64,000 bases of DNA from NCBI RefSeq assembly GCF_000003195.3, contig NC_012870.2:49540967-49604966 (forward strand), written 5' to 3'. The translations under genes and the position numbers were made by a program. The stretch comes from Sorghum bicolor (Eukaryota; Streptophyta; Magnoliopsida; Poales; Poaceae). Position 1 is the stretch's first letter; each line of letters opens with the position of its first letter. This document shows positions 47,904 to 59,386 of the stretch, in pieces. A model generated the notes under the pieces. That model had not been told where the DNA came from and made no database searches. It saw nothing but the letters and a program-made list of their open reading frames with translations.

Positions 47904-49436
47904 CTACACTTTGGTAGTCAAGGCCAAGGTTGTGCCTTCAGGTTGTGGAGGAGAGGCCACAATGGTAGTCTCTGTCCCTGTTGCTTTTGTCCTACTTCCC
48001 CTACTCCGTGATACCCGGCAAAACGTGCTGGATACTGATGTTGTCTTTTCGAAGATCTAGGAGGGACCTGTATAAACAACAGGTCAAAGTGTTAGCAGAG
48101 GTAACACAGACATAGTCTTTGCAAAATTTATGATTTACTAAGGGACTTTCATATCTACCTCCTCGTCTAGGTCAAAGTCCTTGTCTAACTCATTCGTATT
48201 TGGCTTTTGTTTGGGTTCACATGGGTGTTGATCCTCGGGACTTTAATATCCTAAGGTTGAGTTAGTGTCCTTGCCAGATCCTTCATCAGTCTCTCCTCCT
48301 CCCGCTTCTCCCCCTTGCTCCTCGCCAGACTCCTCCTGAGTAAGCATAATTGCTACATCATTCTCCACCTCTCCACTAAACTACTACTGAGAAAACCAAT
48401 AAGGTATTTCTTGCCCTCCAGGGCTAGGGTGCTCTTCGTGTTTGTTAGATCAGGCTGCATTGCTTGTTGTCCGTGTCATTTCGTGATTTGTTCTAACAAA
48501 TGCAAGGAATAAAGTGTGTTTTAGTAGTAGTAGTGCTTTAGTAATAGTAGTACTAGTAGTAGTTCTACTAGTAGTAGTAGGTCGAAAAGAGTAGAAGATA
48601 GGAGAGAGAAGAGATAAAGGAAACAAATTAGTAATCATTAGTAGTAGAAGAAACCCTTATGCCCTCAAATTAGTGGGTTGCTACTTTATAGGGCCATCTA
48701 CTGCTCTGTGGTGATCAAAGGTCATAGACTTACATGATAGCCAATAATAGGTTAAGAGAAAAGCCATTGACACTACAAGATCGTAAACCTCTGGGGAGGC
48801 TAAGATCCAATGGCACTCCATTCAAGACTAGTTTCCCCAAAAGCATATGGTCTAGGAGAAGCTATGGGTTCTTGACTCTATCATGTTGTCTCACTACACC
48901 TTTTGTATCATCGAGCAAGAAAATTTGAAAAAACCAAGTAGTACAGGTTGTGAAGGCCTTAGTAACATGTCAATGATCATTTGATCATGAACTTGGAGCA
49001 TAAAGGCATCATAATAGAGAAGAGAGAAAAGGTGATGTAGGGGCGGCTGGTAACGATGCCAAGTTCCTCACAAGTTCTTGATCATCAGCTCATATTCCAT
49101 ATAATGAATGGACTTAGACAATCTCATCATCGGCAAGACAAAGAAGAGGAGATAAAAAACATAGAAGTAGTATGTGAGGATAGGATAGGAGAAGATAGTA
49201 GAAGTAGAAGGACTAGGCAAAAAATAGCTATAACTAGTATTGATGCCAAGTTTCTCACGAGTTCATGATAAACATCAAGCTAACAGGGCAGCCTCATCCA
49301 CTTGGCCACATCCAAATCACCTACCGACAACACCTGCACACTTTTCCCACATCACAAGCCAACAAGATCAACTACCCGCCACTCCAACCTGATAGGGAGG
49401 TAAGGTAGGGGGAGGTGGAGGAGGGATTCTTCTTCA
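47904..49436. other. CACTA C 5' part, no supported gene
   Basis: Minus-strand coding traces continue weakly to about 48250. An AGT-rich repeat lies at 48519-48580. A gtaggggcggct subterminal-type motif is at 49038. The phrase gatgccaagttcctcac near 49055 is repeated in diverged form near 49240. Confidence 0.4.
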
Positions 49437-49595
49437 GTTGTGGTCCTCAAGAGCCACAAAAGCTTCCTCAAAAGTCTAGTTCTTTTGATGCACATTTCCC
49501 TTCACTTTGAGGACATACTTACTACACTCAGCCCAGCTAGTGTAAATACCTGGCTTGGTGCCCTCAAAAACAACATACCACCAATCAGGCATCCT
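49437..49595 (-). pseudogene. RNase H1 N-terminal / caulimovirus viroplasmin-like domain
   Basis: On the minus strand the frame reads WYVVFEGTKPGIYTSWAECS, then KYVLKVKGNVHQKN, a stop, and TFEEAFVALED. This matches the short RNA:DNA-hybrid-binding domain at the N-terminus of eukaryotic RNase H1 and in caulimovirus viroplasmin (Y-V-V-x-x-G-x-x-P-G-I-Y-x-x-W ... C ... V.GFKG.. ... F...EEA). A single stop breaks it. It lies 5' of the Transposase_24-like pieces in CACTA C and is cut off from anything further by the Athila-like LTR. No RNase H catalytic domain follows. It could be part of a CACTA gene or a captured host exon. Confidence 0.65.
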
Positions 49596-49626
49596 TCTAC
49601 AAAGGAGAGGAGAGGATAGGAGAGGG

Positions 49627-51089
49627 TGTTGACAGTTGTTAACCATCAAAATTATATGTCAACCAAGGAGAATAAAGGGGATAAAAACTAAACATCACCA
49701 CAGACTTAGGGTTTTTGCTAACAATTTTCACGAGTTTTGGTGAATGTCTGTTTCTACAGGGGTTATCAAAATAAGAATAAAAGGAGATCCACATGTTAGA
49801 TTTACATAGAGAGAAGACCCGATCGTCAACTCTAGAATACTCTAGAAGACTCAGGAAGCCACGCCCTGCAAGCTAGGGCCCACCTGCCATCGGGTAGGGG
49901 AGGCTGCCTGGGGTCTGCACTAATCAGGTGCAACCTCATGGATCATGCCTCCACTGCCTTTGAGGAGTAATCTTGGGCATACATTTAAGTCAGTTTGATC
50001 CGATAGCTGTGGTGCTTCCTATGGGGGTATAAATACAACCCTGACCCCCCTAGAGGAGAGCTTAGAAATGAAAGAGAAAAATAGATTTATATTTTTATTC
50101 TCATCTAAGAATTAGAGGGAGCCCTTAGAGCCAGGGATTAGAGACAGATTAGCTACTCATAATCATCATCTTCTACATAGAATTAGACTAGATAGAGGAA
50201 GAGTTAGGCGCCTGTGCTCCAAATTTCCGGATCTTCATTATCAAAGACTGGTATTATCTTATATCTTTTTGAATTTATTCTAAATATTGTTAGGTTTCTA
50301 TTTATTATGTTCCTAGATTATTCTAGTTCTACATTTGATATGGTTATGACTGATAATGAGTTTATGTACATGTTTGCAAAGCGCTTAGCTCTCTTCGCGG
50401 GAGGGTTAGGTGATAGATGTCATGTAAGCATGGTGCTTAGATTTTATTTATTGCAATTACACCCTATTGGCCAGGTTGCATGGTAGATCGCAGAAGTGAC
50501 AGCTCTGTTGAGTCCTTTGTATTCCATCCCCCATTGGTAGGACTGGTAGAACCACAGTTGGGTAGGAAGTCTAGCTCTATCTTGGCTTTTTATAGCAATG
50601 TTCCTTATACATAAATGAAGAGTCTTTTGTGCTATATATGATTATGTAACATTAGAGTAGATGAATGACTTGATAAACTATGACTACTTAGGATTTTCTA
50701 TCTCTTGAACTAATCGGATGTCTACCTACTATTAAGCTGAGTAGTTTATATCTAATCTCTATGTGATTTATCCCCTGGGCTTTTATATACTTTTTATCAT
50801 TTATCTATGATGGTTACCCTCCTGCCAAGTATGTGACTATGCAATCCAACCACTCATAAGTAGTCATGTTTTGCAAGTTGATCTCATTGTTTAAGTCCTT
50901 AGTTCTTTCCCTTGAGCTAAATATAAACAACAATACCTAGAATACTTATCGGTGAAATGCTACAATGGTATTTAATCTGTATGCTTGCGGGTCCTATATT
51001 TATTTTATTAGTGGGCAGTTTTTATACAACACTTCTGGCACCATGCAAGGGATGACAACTTGGCTTAGGTGGTGTTAGAAGTGTCAACA
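49627..51089 (+). mobile_element. 5' LTR of an Athila-like gypsy element
   Basis: It starts TGTTGACAG and ends GTGTCAACA (inverted ends), and is followed by a tRNA-Asp-type primer-binding site. It is homologous to the minus-strand LTR at 15295-16523, for example through gagttttggtgaatgtctg and the cctacaggggttatca-type stretch. The 1463-bp length fits this family. No second LTR is present in the window. Confidence 0.82.
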
Positions 51090-51095
51090 AGCATT

Positions 51096-51113
51096 TCTGG
51101 CACTGTTGCCGGG
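51096..51113 (+). other. Primer-binding site, tRNA-Asp type
   Basis: The sequence tctggcactgttgccggg is a near match to TGGCGCCGTTGCCGGGG, the primer-binding site of Athila-like gypsy elements, seven bases after the LTR end. Confidence 0.75.
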
Positions 51114-51249
51114 CAAGAAATAAACTTTTTGAGAAAAAAATGCCTAAACAAATAATAAATGAGTAGTAGTTTGCTAGTCACCTCTACTTGGTAGGTTTAG
51201 CCCTATTGTGTATTTCTGTGTTTATATTTTATATAGGGTATTAGCAAGA

Positions 51250-51805
51250 CTGAAATTGATTCACTCAATTCTTTATCTGAATCGGATCAATCAAGAAGGA
51301 AGCTCATCACCACAAATTGAAGCTATGGCTGAAAAAGACCTTGTTGGAGTTCTCTGCTCCAACAGTGGAGAACATCTGCACTGGTCCAGTACTAAGAACA
51401 GAAAATCTTATGTTTGAGCTCAAGCCAAGCCTCATCAACATGATGCAAGCTATCCAATTTAGTGGAAAGGAAAATAAAGATGCAAGTGCACATCTACAGG
51501 ACTTCATGGAGATTGGAAACACCATCGCCATAGAAAGAGTTAATCAAGATATCATACTACTTCACCTCTTTCCATTCTAGCTAGTGGGAAGGGCGAAGCA
51601 ATGGTTCTATGCTAACAAAGAAGACATCAACACATGGGCGAACTGTTCCAAGGCCTTTCTAGCAAAATTCTTCCCAATAGGCAAGACCAATGCCTTAAGA
51701 GGAAAGATTACTAATTTCCAACAATAGAAGATAGAAACCATTTTAGGAAAGATTACTAATTTCCAACAGTGGAAGATAGAAACCATTTCAGAAGCATGGG
51801 AGCTC
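51250..51805 (+). pseudogene. Athila-like gag remnant with an in-frame duplication
   Basis: One frame reads LLEFSAPTVENICTGPVLRT and ELKPSLINMMQAIQFSGKEN, then DASAHLQDFMEI, as in grass gypsy gag N-termini. After a stop it goes on with AKQWFYANKEDINTWANCSK and AFLAKFFPIGKTNALRGKIT. Then a 45-bp tandem duplication (51701-51790) repeats ITNFQQxKIETI in frame. There are stops at about 51578 and 51726. Not functional. Confidence 0.7.
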
Positions 51806-51834
51806 AATCACACTGTACTTGAGCCAACATCAAT

Positions 51835-52170
51835 GTGTCTTCACTTGGCCGACAATCAGTCCAATATCCATTGGGCATCGCCAAAAATATTCCAGTCAAG
51901 ATAAGAGAACTCTTCGTGCCAGTAGACTTTGTGGTGCTGGACATGCATCCAGACTCAAAAGTGTCACTCATTCTTGGGAGACCATTCTTGAGCACCACCA
52001 ATGATCACATTGATGTCGGAAAAGGATCTATCAAATTCACCATCAACAGACAAGAAGAGCAGTTCACATTCAAGTCAAAACAAGAACTCAACTCTTCTGT
52101 GAAGATGGTAAATCAAAACAAGCAAGAAGAATCACCAGAGTCACCCACTCTGGGATCATCAGCAGAATAA
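51835..52170 (+). pseudogene. Athila-like retropepsin fragment
   Basis: The frame has YPLGIAKNIPVKIRELFVPV, DFVVLDMHPDSKVSLILGRP and FLSTTNDHIDVGKGSIKFTI, the C-terminal half of the aspartic-protease region of Athila-like elements. The active-site triplet is upstream and missing: gag sequence joins directly to this fragment. Reverse transcriptase and integrase are also absent, so a large deletion has occurred. Confidence 0.75.
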
Positions 52171-53171
52171 ATTATTTGAAAGGTCTAGTTCGGAGGACTC
52201 TAAACTTCGAACCCTCGCCGGAAGGTAACTCAGTATTTACCCACATTTAATTTTTCAGTTCATATAAATTATCCTTTGGCATATCTACTTTACAGCACTG
52301 CATTATAAATTCCTACACCCTATATAAATAATTTATCTGGTGTGTAACAACCCGTTAAAATATTTATTGTGGTGGCATAAAATATTTCAAGTTCATTCTT
52401 AGTTTATTCTTATTTTTAAATTCCTACATTATATTTATATATATTATATTTCATAAATGGTTGGCCCAGCACCATGGGCCCCACATGTCATAGACTCCAC
52501 CTAACATACATCACAACATATTATTTCATCCGCTCACCTCCACTCATCTTTCCATCGGCCAAACCCACCAACCACTCTTTTTCTATGCTTAGCACTGAAG
52601 CAAAGTATGTTGTCACAAAATTTGAGTGAGAGAGGGGCCAGCACATAGGTGGCCGCCCCACCCCCTTGGGCGCCTACCTGGCCACCTCCTCCCCCATAAA
52701 AGCACTTCCTCCCTTCACTTCTACACACCACACAAAACCAGATTTTGTAGACATCCACCTTGCTCTCGGCCTCCAATAGTCCAGAGAGAGTTTAAGAGAG
52801 AAGGAGAGAATAGAAAGAGTAGAGAAGAGAGTGGGAATTAAGGAGAGTGATCAATAGCTCAAGATCTAGTGTTGAGAGGGGTAGTGCTGCAAAACTTTAT
52901 TAGTGGAAGTGCTGTCCAACTAGGTTTAAGAATTCTAAAAAAGGAGAGGTTCTGTCGAAATTCAAACTAGCGACTAGAATTAATCTCAAAAGAATGACTA
53001 ACTTCTGGATGGCTAACCACTAACCCCTGACTAATCCCTTGCACTAGTGTTATTTTGTTTGTAAGCATTAGTTGCAGGATGAAGCACTGAGAAAAACGGA
53101 TTGCAAACAAGGTCATGGGAAGGACCAGAAGGAGCTCATCCTAGTACACTTCATCAAGTGTCGGCTCCGAC
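52171..53171. other. Non-coding stretch of the Athila-like element, possible LTR-like fragment
   Basis: At 52341 the sequence tgtaacaacccgttaaaata looks like an LTR start. It is followed by GC-rich DNA, a cataaaagc box at about 52696 and purine-rich leader-like sequence. No matching end is seen, so the nature of this segment is open. Confidence 0.35.
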
Positions 53172-53930
53172 ATGAGCACCGACCCTCCCGCTATCCCTCA
53201 GCCAGCATCCTCTTCCGCTGCACCACATAGGGTTCTCCTCACGGCAACCCACCTGGCCCGGAGAGATTCAAGAGAAAAGAGCATCTACAACAAGCTGAAG
53301 AACAGGAACTTTGTAAACACGCCAGTCTTGGATGAGGTATTGCTCTACAAAACAGGTATGGCTACTAAACTTGATACTATTTCTCAGTTTGTTTGTTGGA
53401 ATTCTTTCGCAACTATTACCGAGTTAGGGTCCAAACTTTTAACTATAGAATTTCTTTGCACCCTTCAACTCACTGAGACACAGGAGTTTGTTTTAGACTA
53501 TTCACCCAAGACATTTGTCTAACCTAGAGAAATCTTAGTGCTCTTTTAGGCTTTCATGCAAATGCACGTTTAGACTTAAAAGAAGCCTTAAAACATTTTG
53601 ACACGCATAAATTTTGGACCGATATTTCTAGAGAGCCTTTCTTTCATGGCAATCGTACTCAGGATATAGAGCACCCTACACTTAGGTTCTTACATAAGTG
53701 GTTGGGTACAGCTTTCTTCCCCTGGGATGATGCTAGTAAGATTAGAGCCATAGATTTACAATTGATTTATGCAGCAATAAAGAAAATAAGAGTGTCACCT
53801 GTACATGATTTATTAGATCACTGGTTAAGCATTCCTACATCCACACACCTTGCTAGGACTAGAACCTGCAGTAGAATTCTCTTGTATTCACCCCTATACA
53901 AGCACTTAGGTGCAAGATAATACAAACTCA
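53172..53930 (+). pseudogene. ATHILA ORF-like protein fragment
   Basis: The first frame (53172-53522) has LKNRNFVNTPVLDEVLLYKT and ELGSKLLTIEFLCTLQ, both typical of the extra ORF of Athila-type elements (the ATHILA ORF-1 family). After a stop and shift, HPTLRFLHKWLGTAFFPWDD and IDLQLIYAAIKKIRVSPVHD (53670-53810) continue the same protein. Its function is unknown in the family. Fragmented. Confidence 0.65.
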
Positions 53931-53984
53931 TCCTCCTCCACTGGACGTAGGGCCTTCCTTTGCCCAAACCAGAATAAATCTTTG

Positions 53985-54130
53985 TGTTAATCTTGCATCA
54001 CCATCCGGAAAGGAGAACATGCATACAAATTCACTCGTTGGTGTTACCTCCCGGGGTCAAACAACGACAGTTTGTGCGCCAGGTAGGGGTCCTGCGTGTT
54101 TTACTGACGATTTCCCATCTTTTTTTCGGA
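53985..54130 (+). other. Fragment of a gypsy LTR end and primer-binding region
   Basis: The sequence gtgcgccaggtaggggtcctgcgtgtt (near 54073-54099) matches the region just after the 5' LTR in Tat/Retand-like gypsy elements. It is joined after about 40 bp to copia gag sequence, so this is a junction between unrelated elements. Confidence 0.5.
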
Positions 54131-54134
54131 TGTC

Positions 54135-57100
54135 CACTCAAATCTCACCAATTCTAAGGAGGCGTGGGTGGCGGTGAAAAGCATGCGGATCGGTGCTGAT
54201 CGTGTCAAGGAGGCCAATGCTCAGCGTTTGTTGAAGGAATTCGAGAATATCAAGTTCAAGAATTCGAAGACGGTGGACGAGTTCGCCATGCGCATCGGTG
54301 CACTGGCAGTGGACCTGAGGATATCCGGGGAAACTATTGATGATACCCGGGTGGTGAAGAAGATGCTGCGTGTAGTACCTCAACGATACTCGCAGATTGC
54401 AATCTCAATCGTGACACTGCTGGATCTAAAGACCTTGACGATAGAAGAACTCATCGGGCGACTCAAGATGGCAGATGATCGGATCGGATCTGAGACCACC
54501 ACAGACAAGGTGGGCAAACTTCTGATGACCGAAGATGAATGGGTCACTAGGAACCGGCATCGTCTTATGCCGGAGTCATCCACGACTGCGTTTGGAGACA
54601 AGAAGACGTGGAAGCCCAAAGGAGGTGGTGGTGGTGGGCGTGGTGAACGCAGCGAGAAGAAAGACCAAGGCCCTAGGTCAGCATCAGATGGCCTTCCACG
54701 ACGCAAAGGGCGTTGCAGGAACTGTGGACTGTACAGCCACTGGAAGGAGGATTGTCGCTAACCACCCAAGAAAGAAAGGAAGGAGGAGGCTCATCATGCT
54801 CAGACAGATTCTGAGCCCTCGCTCCTGCTCACCACAGTGAACGCCGTGTGCGTACGCGGACGGAACATCGAGCTAGACCAGGAAGGCACAAGCCAAGTTG
54901 TGCATCTCAATGAGAAGAGAGTGTTTCCAGCTGATGGTGATGAAGCTCAGGACGTTTGGGTGTTGGACACATGAGCGAGCAATCACATGACGGGGAGAAT
55001 GGATGCTCTTGCGTCATTGGACAAGTCCGTTGGCGGCACGGTGCGTTTTGGTGATGGATTGCTTGTTGAGATCGAGGGCATCAGGTCAGTGATGCTCCAA
55101 ACCAAGAATCAAGGTCACAAGGTACTTACTGAAGTCTATTATATACCAAAGTTGAAATGCAATATCATTAGTATTGGCGAACTCTAGGAGGGAGGTTGTA
55201 AGGTTGTGATTGAAGATGGGTTCCGTGAAGTGTTTGATGTCGAGCGCTCTTTACTGGCTCGGGCTCCCCATGTCATGAACCGTCTGTATCTGTTGACTAC
55301 ACAACTTGCTGCTCCGGTTTGTCTGATGGCTAAAGGAGATAATGTTGCTTGGGTATAGCATGGTCGCTACGACCATTTGAACTTCTGAGCGCTCCGAGAG
55401 CTCGGGAAGAAGAAGATGGTGGAAGGCCTACCGGTGATAGTCAAGGTAGAGGAATTCTATGATGGTTGTGCTCTTGGGAAACAACAGCAAAGCACATTTC
55501 CTCGTGTTGCAAATTACAGAGCTGATAAGGCTCTAGATCTGTTCCATATTGATTTGTGTGGTCAGATCAGACCAATAACCCCAGGTGGGAAAAGTTACTT
55601 CCTGTTGATCGTGGACGACTATAGTCGGTTCATGTGGGTAGAGCACCTAGCAACAAAAGATGAAGCTTTCAGGTGTTTCAAACGGGTGAAGACGCTTGCT
55701 GAGACTGAACGCAGCTATAAATTGCGTGCGTTCTGCAGTGACCGAGGTGGAGTGTTCAATTCCATCAAGTTCAGAGAGTACTGTGATGAGCAAGGTATGA
55801 AGCACTTCACCACTACACCATATACTCCACAACAAAATGGTGTCGTTGTACGTAGGAATCAAACTGTGGTGGATATGGCAAGGTGTTTACTAAAAAGCAA
55901 AGGTCTTCTAGGAGAGTTTTGGGGAGAAGCAGTGTCAACCGCGGTTTACCTGTTGAACCGAACCCCAACCAAGAGTCTACAGGGAAGGACCCCGTATGAA
56001 GCATGGCACAAGAGGAATCCCAATGTACAACATCTTCGTACATTCGGTTGTGTGGTGCATGTCAAGAAGCTCGGACCTGCAGTTACTAAACTATCAGACA
56101 GATCAACATCGATGGTATTCATAGGCTATGAAGCAGGGACAAAAGGCTATCGTGTGTATGATCCAGTGGCTAATTGACTTCACATATCACGGGATGTGAT
56201 CTTTGAGGAGAATCAGAGTTGGAACTGGAATCAGGATCAGTCCAGCCCGGTTTCGTCAGTTATTGATGTGGAGTATTACTCTATTGTCAGAAACTCGTCA
56301 GACAATGGTGATTCAGAGAATTCAGGAGGAGGGGCATTAGAACCTGTCTTCAGTCGCCCAACCAAGGTCTAGGTGGTGGATCCCGTCACTCTACTCCACA
56401 ACACACTCCACAAACTCCTGTTGCACAAGAGATTGAGTTTGCAACACCACTTACCGGAGAATCGGCTGAGTTCAGAAGGAGTCCCCATGAGATTCAGAAC
56501 TGTTGAGAACTTGCTGGACACTACTGAAGAGATTAGCAATTTCGAGTATAGTGGTGTGTGTTTCCTTGCTGCAGAAGAACCGAGGAGTGTTGAGGAAGCG
56601 TTAGCAGAAAGGTGTTGGAGAGATCCTATGTTAGCAGAGATGGATTCCATCCAGGGAAACAAGACTTGGGAGCTGTCAGATTTACCCCATGGACATCGAG
56701 CTATTGGTCTGAAGTGGGTCTTTAAGGTGAAGAAGGATCCAACAGCCAATATTGTGAAGCACAAAGCTCGGTTTGTTGCAAAATGGTATGCACAGCGTGA
56801 GGGGGTGGATTTCGATGAGGTTTTTGCCCTAGTAGCAAGAATTGAGACAGTAAGGCTATTGTTACCTTTGGCTGCTCAGAAGGGTTGGATGGTACATCAC
56901 AAGGATGTCAAGCAGCGCTGGCCCTAGGATTTCGAGGGCCCTCTGGCGAGCTCGTCACGACGGCATCTCTAGTCTATAATATATAGGCTAATTTTACTTG
57001 TGAAGAGAAACCAAATATAATAATATATTTAAAATTAAACATGTCTGATAATAACCAAGGGTGAGAAATAATATAGATTAAAAAGCAATATATTTGTACT

Positions 57101-58957
57101 TCTTGAACTAATATGATTACTTTAAAAAAGAATAGAACTCCATCTATAAATTTTCATATTGAGAGGAAGGTTGTAAATAATGTTGAGAGGAAGGCTTTAA
57201 AAAAGAACAGAACTCTCTTCTTCCTGATTCTCAGGTGCCTCTATAGGGTTCTCATCACACAAAGACATAGAGCTATTTGAAACTGAAAAAAAATACTTAT
57301 CTAAAGCACCTTGTGACTGTCGAAATTATTCTTCTCTTCTCTGTTTTTGTTTTGCAGCCCACGACTCATGTTTCTTAGGTAACATTCTCAAATTCTAACA
57401 CTTGACCTAAATTAAAAAAAATGATTACATGAGTAATTGAGTACAAAGCAATAGACAAAAATTGAACAAGGGAAAAAATATACGATCTACACAATTTGAC
57501 ATGACCAGATGAACGAAAAGTATAAAACTGAATCAATTAATCAAATCAATAAGAACCTGATTGGTGATTGCCGGAAGCCCCTAAACCTTGATTGGCGTGA
57601 TGCACTGGCAGCCGCTCAGCCCCTGCCTCTTACAAAACAAAAAGCCGATGCCTATTAGCCTATACGTATACTGTAAAACTATAAAGAGTAGGGTATGACA
57701 TACCTAGGTTGGGCCCCCGGGCCGCAAGGGCCCATGGGCAGCGCACCTGCTGCCCCTCCCATAGGACCGGGTCTGATGTCAAGTCGGCATTTTTGAATGG
57801 TGAACTGTTGGAGGAGGTCTATGTGCAACAAGCTCCTGGATTTGTTGTCAAGGGCAGCAGTGATAAAGTACACAGGCTGAATAAAGCTCTGTATGGGCTG
57901 CGTCAGGCTACGAGGGCATGGAATGCCAAGTTGGACAGTGAACTGTTAAAACTTGGTTTCATCAAGAACCCACTAGAGCATGCTGTTTATAAAAGATCAG
58001 ATCAGAATGGCTATTTGCAGGTGGGTGTGTATGTTGATGATTTGATCATCACAGGTTCCAGTGAAACAAGTATTACAGTGTTCAAGAAGGAGATGATGGG
58101 CGGTTCAGTCTGAGTGACTTGGGACTGCTGAGTTACTAGTTGGGTGTTCAGGTCAATCAGAAGACTGGTGTGACTACAGTGTGCCAAAGCACATATGCTT
58201 TGAAGATCCTAGATCAGGCTGGCATGAAAGGGTGCTCAGGTGCCAATGGAGAACAGACTCTCCCAGTCGGTTGACAAGATCAAGTATAGAAGTATATTAG
58301 GAAGGCTTAGGTATCTGGTGAATACAAGGCCGGATATAGCATATGATGTAGGTATTGTAAGCAGATACATGGAGGATCCCAGAGCAAGTCACTGGGCAGC
58401 AGTCAAACAAATTCTCAGGTATATTTCAGGTACTCTGAATTTTGGCTGTGTGTATTGCAGGATGGAAGTTGAGATCCTAGTCTTGTGGGTAATAGTGACA
58501 GTGATCTAGCAGGAGATGTGGATGACAGAAAGAGCACTAGTGGTTCTGTGTTTTTGCTTGGATCAAGTCTGGTGACTTGGGTATCGCAGAAGCAACATGT
58601 GGTGGCTCTCTCATCTTGTGAGGCTGAGTATATTGGTAGTGCATATCCAGCTTGTCAAGGCATTGGCTCAATCGGCTGCTAGCAGAATTGCTGGGAATTC
58701 AGGCTCCCAAAGTGAAGCTACTTGTTGCCAACAAATCAGCAATTGCATTGAGCAAGAATCCAGTTCATCATGAAAGGAGTAAACACATTGATACGAGGTA
58801 TCATTTTATTCGGGATTGTGTTGAACGAGGCGAAGTCGACATTGATCATGTTAGTACAGCAGAACAGCTTGCAGATATACTAACGAAGGCTCTTGGGCGC
58901 GTCAGGTTTCAGGAGCTTCGGCAACAACTGGGTGTTGTGCAGGTGCAGCAGGATTAG
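54135..58957 (+). pseudogene. copia gag-pol polyprotein, broken
   Basis: Gag (54140-54761) ends with a zinc knuckle, CRNCGLYSHWKEDC. Protease (from about 54950): the active site reads LDT followed by a TGA where DSG/DTG is expected, then ASNHMTGRMDALASL. Integrase (55416-56177): HIDLCG and CSDRGG keep the two Asp residues. The third residue, at the correct D-35-E spacing in QQNGVVVRRNQTV, is Val (codon 55848-55850). Reverse transcriptase (56373-56912 and 57784-58113): HRAIGLKWVFKVKKDP, DVKSAFLNGELLEEVYVQQA and the catalytic YVDDLIITG, separated by the hAT insertion. RNase H (58240-58957): YLVNTRPDIAYDVGIVSRYM, RKSTSGSVFLLG, ALSSCEAEY and HERSKHIDTRYHFIRD. Several stops and shifts (for example 56175, 58500 and 58680) add to the damage. 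Nothing functional remains. Confidence 0.92.
56913..57775 (-). mobile_element. hAT-derived insertion in the copia reverse transcriptase
   Basis: The 863-bp insert is flanked by atgtcaag on both sides (56905-56912 and 57776-57783), an 8-bp target duplication as in hAT elements. Its ends are CAGCGCTGGCCCTAGG and, inverted, CAGACCCGGTCCTATGG, with about 12 of 16 positions alike. On the minus strand at about 57400-57180 it has MLPKKHESWAAKQKQRREE, a stop, then FRQSQGALDKYFFSVSNSSM. This resembles the N-terminal region of plant hAT transposases of the TTF zinc-finger type. The rest of the transposase is missing. It is non-autonomous. Confidence 0.9.
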
Positions 58958-59383
58958 GGGGTGAAATGTTGTGCTTAATCCTGAGCACGAGCAGCATCAT
59001 CATGTATCTTAGGATAGATGCATTGGCATGTTTGGTTAGAGAAACATTAGATGCATGTGTTCGGTGTGTGTACGCCAGAGCCGTGCTGCGTTCATGGTGC
59101 GGCGGATAGAGTCTCCGCCACGCACGTCTGAAAAACGTTCCTGCGCTTGAGGTGGGCACGACGCAGCGTGTGAGCGTGGCGGGGAAGGATCTGGAGATCA
59201 TTGTAAACACCGTGTCTATAAATAGGAAGGAATCAACCCTAGGCCGAGCCGCGATTTCCCGGCGGCCGAAAACACATGTATCTCTCGTGTTCATCCGTTC
59301 TTGCAGCGTAGTAGAGCGAGTAATAGATCGCCGGACTTCGTAGATCAACGTCGTGCTTGTCACTCCAACGACCAGCGCCAACA
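58951..59383 (+). mobile_element. copia polypurine tract and 3' LTR
   Basis: A purine run (ggattagggggtgaaa, 58951-58966) precedes the LTR, which starts TGTTGTGC at 58967 and ends gcgccaaca at 59383 (417 bp). A TATA-type box, tataaatagg, lies near 59217. The partner 5' LTR is absent. Confidence 0.85.
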
Positions 59384-59386
59384 TGT

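Larger units (their letters stand above)
41983..49626 (-). mobile_element. CACTA DNA transposon C, minus-strand genes, right end cut by an Athila-like LTR
   Basis: The left terminus is CACTACTACAATCAC at 41983, followed by subterminal gtaggggcggct / gtaagggcagct repeats; one more gtaggggcggct copy is at 49038. Between lie, on the minus strand, Transposase_24-like, repeat-rich linker and Ulp1-type coding remnants, in the order expected of the second CACTA gene. A SIRE-type solo LTR splits the Ulp1 part (43507-45370). The tnp2 gene and the right terminus are not seen; the sequence is interrupted at 49627 by a retrotransposon LTR. Confidence 0.75.
54135..59383 (+). mobile_element. Ty1-copia retrotransposon, 5' truncated, decayed
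   Basis: Domain order gag, protease, integrase, reverse transcriptase, RNase H, then a polypurine tract and one LTR, as in Ty1-copia. The 5' LTR and the start of gag are missing at the junction near 54130. A hAT derivative (56913-57775) lies inside the reverse transcriptase. Confidence 0.9.
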
